Shown one piece after another: positions 59,823-64,000 of a stretch of 64,000 nucleotides of DNA; the first letter of the stretch is position 1; the number at the start of each line of letters is the position of its first letter. The DNA comes from Linnemannia hyalina (lineage: Eukaryota; Mortierellomycota; Mortierellomycetes; Mortierellales; Mortierellaceae), in the NCBI GenBank assembly GCA_019671135.1, contig JAHRHY010000012.1, positions 1,302,001-1,366,000 of the forward strand. The letters are read 5' to 3'. The translations under genes and the position numbers were made by a program. Under the pieces are notes generated by a model that searched no databases, was not told where the DNA came from, and worked only from the letters and a program-made list of their open reading frames with translations.

Positions 59823-62230
59823 CTGTGGTTATTATATTGGGTGATGACATTGATTCAGGACAGGAAGCAGCAGTGCCAGCAGCCTTCTCTCGTTCGCCTC
59901 TCACATCCCATCACGCGCTCTCACTGACTTTCACGTTATTCAGTGCCACGACAATGACTCCGCGATATGTCGGCAATGGATTGGACTCGCCAAGGATCAA
60001 AAGGATTGACGATTACAACTTCACTCAAGGCAAACAATTGGATCAGGACCAGGCTCTGACAAGGTTCACTAGCGTGTGAATTTCGTGGGTCTCATGGGTC
60101 TCATGACGTCCAACAGGCAAGGTTGATGCAAGGACAGTGTTGGATGGCGTAACAGCGTTGGCATCAGGACGTGTCCCTCCACCTTTTTCACTTTGTGCCG
60201 TGGACAGGAAAACTTGGTAATATATGCGACTTACCAGGACGTGTTCGTTGCGGGGGTCCATTGTCAAAGTTGTAGAGGTCATGGTTGAAGGTCGATGAGG
60301 AATCAAGCTGAGTGAATTTTGTCTTAATAAATGATGTGCTTTGGCCAACGTTCGCTCTCAATTGACGTCGAGACTCAGCTGCGGAGAGCAAATGTACAAG
60401 CCGCCGCCACCGAGACGTGTGGCTGACCTAAGGACCTAAGGTCGATGGTGCCATGGCGTTGAACTCTCGACGATGAGGGCACTAAAACGAGCGGTTCAAA
60501 TTGGCAACGATGGACGTCGATGAAAGTGAATGGACGTCGGTTTCTGAATCCAGGAACGGGTCTGCTAGGTACCACCATTGATAACGGCTCCAGGTTTGAG
60601 ACAGGTTGGTGATATTTGAACCAGCCTATTAGTTTCAGGCCTAATAGTCTCAGCCACTAGGCCAGCCACCATCAGTCAAATGAACTTATTTCCATCTTCA
60701 ACTTCCATCACTCTACTCCCTCATCTCGTGCGCTATTACTCCTTTCCTGTCTTCAACCACTTCGATTCAATTGATCATTTGCGCGATCCAAGACCAAACT
60801 CAGGAGTCGGCACTCGCTATTCTCGGTCTTTTAGATTTTCTCAAGGAAAGTGCAAAAAAACGTCACCATCGACTTCCCTTCAACGAATTTCTCGCATGGA
60901 CTATTCGCCAACACTTTGTCGGTACCGTTTCTTGGATGTAGATGTCCTTAGGAGGCTCCCGAGATTGGTGGATGTGGTCTTGCTTTTGCCCTCTTGGCAA
61001 AAGCAACGTAGTTTCCCGCCAAAATACCGCGGAATCCTCTGGAAAGCGTTCATGTCTACCCCTCCTAGGGTGCAAGAGACCCCACTTTGCAGCCTTGACC
61101 CTGCTCTGTGGCCTCTTGGACTAAAGAGGGTAGTCGCTTTCCAGTGGCCCATGGTATATTTATTGACGTTAACCACAGGCACTTGGGAGTCCGTTCGGAG
61201 GTGCACTGGGCAGCCGTAGCAGGGGTCAGCTGCCTTTGATATTTTTAATGTCATTGTCCTTCATTGTTGGGAAGCGAATAGGAAGAATTGCGGGAGATCC
61301 GTTGGATGGACTATGCACTCTCTGGAAAGTCGGTCTTTCTAACACATTTTTCAATTGTCTTTTTCTCGTCTGACTCGAACCCTCTTTAGGTCTATCTTTC
61401 ATAAATAGCCTGTTCGATCAAAAGGGAAGTGCAAGGACGTTAACACTTGATTCACAAGAACCATTCACCAAATCTTCTGTTTCTTGAATGCAGATGTCCT
61501 TAGGAGGATCTCCAGATTGATGTCTGTGATTTACTTTTGCCCTCTCGGCAAAACAACGCAGTTCCGTCAACGTATTCGGAGTCCTCTGGAAAGCGCTCAT
61601 GTCTGCCCATCCTAAGGTGCATGAGACCCCACCCTTCAGCCTTGACCCTGCTCTGTGGACTTTTGCGCTACAGAGGGTGGTTGCAAGTCCGTTACCCACT
61701 GGCACTGAAAGCCGTGTTGGGAGGTGTACCAGGCAGCGTAGCAGTCGGGTAACTGCCTTTGATATGTCTTTGTCCCAAAATGTTGGAATCAATGTCGTGG
61801 GTAGCAGGAATGTGGGGTGGAGATAAGTTTATGCGCATTCAAAGGGGCGGTTTCTAGTCTATTTTTCTTTGTTGTTTTGGTTACCTAGATGGCCTTGTTC
61901 TTGGCTGTTCATACCGATAGTACTATCAGACGCGAGGATAATTAGCATGTCAAATAAAGGTTCTACCCTTTTTATCAACGGCAACTCTATTCCCCCCTGA
62001 ATGACCACAGGACTCATAGCTAATCTCCCTCTTTCTCTTCCTCCTTTCTCCCTCTCCTTCCATCACAACCATCAAAGAAACACATCCAAAGCACGCGACC
62101 ACATACTCAGGGATGTGTGTCAGATACAGTCTTAACCATCACCTTTTGTTTCACTTATACTCCCCAGAATCTTATCGGGTTTATCCATGGCGGATCCACA
62201 TCGGGATCTTCTGTCGCAGGAAGTCACTAT
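59823..62230. other. Right part of repeat copy 2
   Basis: Counterpart of 51402-53842. It carries the same small frames (+ 59825-60079; - 60043-60348 and 60375-60578) and the diverged repeat pair at about 60910-61245 and 61470-61790. The stretch 60640-60800 differs more from copy 1 than its surroundings. No gene is supported. Confidence 0.4.
60910..61790 (+). repeat. Diverged internal repeat pair, copy 2
   Basis: Duplicate of the pair at 52535-53400: block A about 60910-61245, block B about 61470-61790. Blocks at matching positions in the two 6-kb copies are far more alike than A is to B, which dates the A/B event before the large duplication. Confidence 0.7.
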
Positions 62231-63257
62231 AATCACGGCAGAATCAATTGAATGTTAACAACATGATCTCCCTCTCTCTCTTGCCGCTGTTCAATTGCGA
62301 TCGGAGCTCCTTACAGGATAAAAAGGAGTCATCGTTAAGAAACGTGTTGAGGAGAATATTTCAACTCCAAACAGTTCATTTGTTGAGATTCAGACACAAC
62401 CCTACATCAATTTGAGAGGCCGCGGTTGTCAGCTGCCACTTTATTTTGCTACCAAAAAACCAAGGAGCATAAGGAATAGAAGGCAGATCAAAAGACTTTT
62501 CAGGAACCAACAAAGAGAACGACCAAGTCGCGACTGAGGATTCATAGGAACAAAATGTCACTCGACAAACTCAAAGGATCCGCCAGGCGCCTGGTTATTG
62601 ATCATGGATCATGCTTATCATCCTCGCCGAACAACACTCAAGGAACCAGAAATGCTGACTGACAACCATTCTCTTCATCTTTTCAGCTTACACCTTTATA
62701 CCAAATCGTATTTCCGAAGGCTTGTGTTGTCCCCGTACATAACGCAAGAACAATAGACGCCAGAAGCAATTGAACATCATCAAACGGCGCGTCCTCTTGA
62801 AAAGTAAAGACCATTCCTGTCAGCGAGCAGATGGATGTCTCTTTGCCCTGGAGGAAAAAAAACGTGAAAGCGGAAGAGCCTTCTTGATGACCGTAGACGT
62901 AGCTGGTCTATTACTCTAGCGATTTTTCCATTTGAGCCACCACTACCGTCAACTTCGACGCGTTCTGAAATATGGAGTTGAGAGATGCACATACAACAGA
63001 CGATAGACCTTCTTCTGGGGGCCTGGGTCCATCTCTTTTCTCAAAAACGCAGAAAAGCTCTCGACTTTGCTTTCGAAAGGACAAAAGTCCGGAGTCCAAG
63101 CGCCATTATTATTTTTTCCAACAGATGCGCACCGGCTAAATTGCAACGGACGAATATCTTTACTCCTTTCTCTCTCTTGCTTCTTTCTTCTTTTCTTCAC
63201 TCTTTGTCAACTCCTCTTTCCCCTTCCATCCTCGCACCACCATTTTTGTTTCTGACA
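62231..63257. promoter_or_regulatory. Intergenic region upstream of secreted-protein gene
   Basis: About 1 kb after repeat copy 2. AT-rich mixed sequence with no supported gene, ending in a CT-rich leader (63160-63250) typical of the genes in this window. ATGTTAACA at 62252-62260 is the likely uninterrupted equivalent of the transposon target in copy 1. Confidence 0.45.
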
Positions 63258-64000
63258 ATGGCTGTTCAGAACAAGGCCACACGTTGCATGATCACTAAGG
63301 CAGTCGCCGCTATTTTACTCTTGGCCCCTTTCCTGGTTGTCCCAACCTGCGGACAGCAGAGCACGGCCTGTGTCACGACCTACGACCCCACTGAGGACTA
63401 CTTCCTTGACAAGTCCCAAGGTAACCCTCCGCACATGCCATTCTCGCCCGACGACGGAAGACAAAACCAAAAGCATCTTTATCATCTAACCAAAAACACC
63501 GCTCCTTCGCCTCCAAACCAACGCAACTAGTCGACGGCGGCGCATTGTTCAGCATCACCTACAACCTAAACTACAAAGTCGTTAAAAACACCTCCCTCAA
63601 CACCACCTACATCCTTACTCAATGCGGAACTCCCACCCCAAATGCAACCATCGTACCTCGAACAAACACCACCATCTTTATCCAAATCCCCGTCACCAAC
63701 CTTGCCTCCCTCGCCACCACTGCTGTCTCTTATATCGAAATGCTTGGGAAACAGGCAGCCATCAAGGCTGTTGACACTGAGGGGTTGGTTTCTTCCCCAT
63801 GTGTCCAGGCGGGATTGGAGAAGGGCACGATTGTGGGGTTGGAGGATTCGAATAGTACATTGAGGGCTGAACAGATGACGAAGGTCGATGTTGTGTTTAG
63901 TTCGTATGGTGTTGACCCTGGGACGGAGAACAAGACGGTGATTACTTCTGAGGTTGAGGACTCGAGCCCCTTGAACGTAAGTTTTGTTCATTCCTGACCA
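63258..64000 (+). CDS. Secreted protein, possibly periplasmic-binding-protein-like; truncated by window edge
   Basis: Exons 63258-63420 and 63531-63976 join in phase; a GTAAGT donor at 63977 shows the gene continues. The N-terminus has a basic start and a hydrophobic core (ITKAVAAILLLAPFLVVPTCGQ), a clear signal peptide probably cleaved near CGQQ. The mature part begins STACVTTYDPTEDYF and has several N-glycosylation sequons (NTS, NTT, NAT, NST, NKT). The pattern of a Tyr-rich start, TQCGTP, YIEMLGKQAAIKAVDTEG, and VDVVFSSYG recalls fungal secreted proteins with a periplasmic-binding-protein fold, in which a siderophore or metal role has been supposed. That link is from memory of the general pattern and is weak. 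Extracellular location is well supported. Confidence 0.7.

Larger units (their letters stand above)
56169..62230 (+). repeat. 6-kb direct repeat, copy 2
   Basis: 6,062 bp matching 47800-53842 in the same orientation. Differences by eye are sparse point changes plus small indels, except a denser patch in and around the second kinase exon (59280-59400). Left flank 56151-56168 and right flank 62231 onward differ from those of copy 1. It is therefore the daughter or partner copy in a tandem arrangement, with the transposon between. Confidence 0.93.

Noticed and set aside
47800..62230. Giant LTR retrotransposon (6-kb LTRs around an internal region)
   Set aside because: The internal 2.3 kb encodes a piggyBac transposase, not gag/pol; the repeats carry host exons and an intron-containing kinase gene, have no TG...CA ends, and no primer-binding site follows copy 1.

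Overview
This window is nuclear DNA of a filamentous fungus. Genes carry many short introns (about 60-130 bp) with GT...AG ends and CTAAC-type branch sites close to the acceptor. The gene content (FAM72, RCC2, NOL8, a LIM-RhoGAP, a TUG-like UBL protein) and the Q/H/S-rich disordered tracts suggest an early-diverging lineage, most likely Mucoromycota/Mortierellaceae. That placement is an inference; no rRNA or other marker is present. Coding exons were joined by hand from splice sites and reading-frame phase, and most models close exactly in frame.

1-20.2 kb: 5' part of RNA polymerase III largest subunit (-), a six-exon basic nuclear-looking protein (-), MUS81 endonuclease (-), an intron-containing tRNA-Ile(UAU) (-), a FAM72 protein with a very long disordered N-terminus (-), an LRG1-type LIM-RhoGAP (+), TMEM256/DUF423 (-) and the vitamin B6 synthase PDX1/SNZ (-).

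22-45 kb: RCC2 fused to a PHD finger (+), the Rpl10-chaperone-type WD40 protein SQT1/AAMP (-), a 1,329-residue disordered protein (-), NOL8 (+), an SGF11/ATXN7L3-like SAGA deubiquitinase-module subunit (-), and a TUG/Ubx4-like protein without a UBX domain (-). Much of this set serves ribosome biogenesis, chromatin and genome maintenance. The genes are not operonic: they are convergent pairs with gaps of about 180-230 bp, or divergent pairs with 1-2 kb CT/GA-rich spacers.

45.9-62.2 kb is the unusual part. A mitochondrial-type 3-oxoacyl-ACP reductase/SDR gene (45868-48203) runs into a segment of about 6.05 kb (47800-53842) that recurs in the same orientation at 56169-62230. The 2.3 kb between the copies holds a frameshifted piggyBac-type transposase. 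Each copy carries an intact serine/threonine protein kinase gene, the last two SDR exons (orphaned in copy 2), a 70-bp tandem repeat, and a diverged internal repeat pair. The copies look almost identical apart from scattered changes and one divergent patch inside the kinase gene. A tandem duplication with the transposon at its junction is the simplest reading.

63.3-64 kb: start of a secreted, probably N-glycosylated protein (+) that continues beyond the window.
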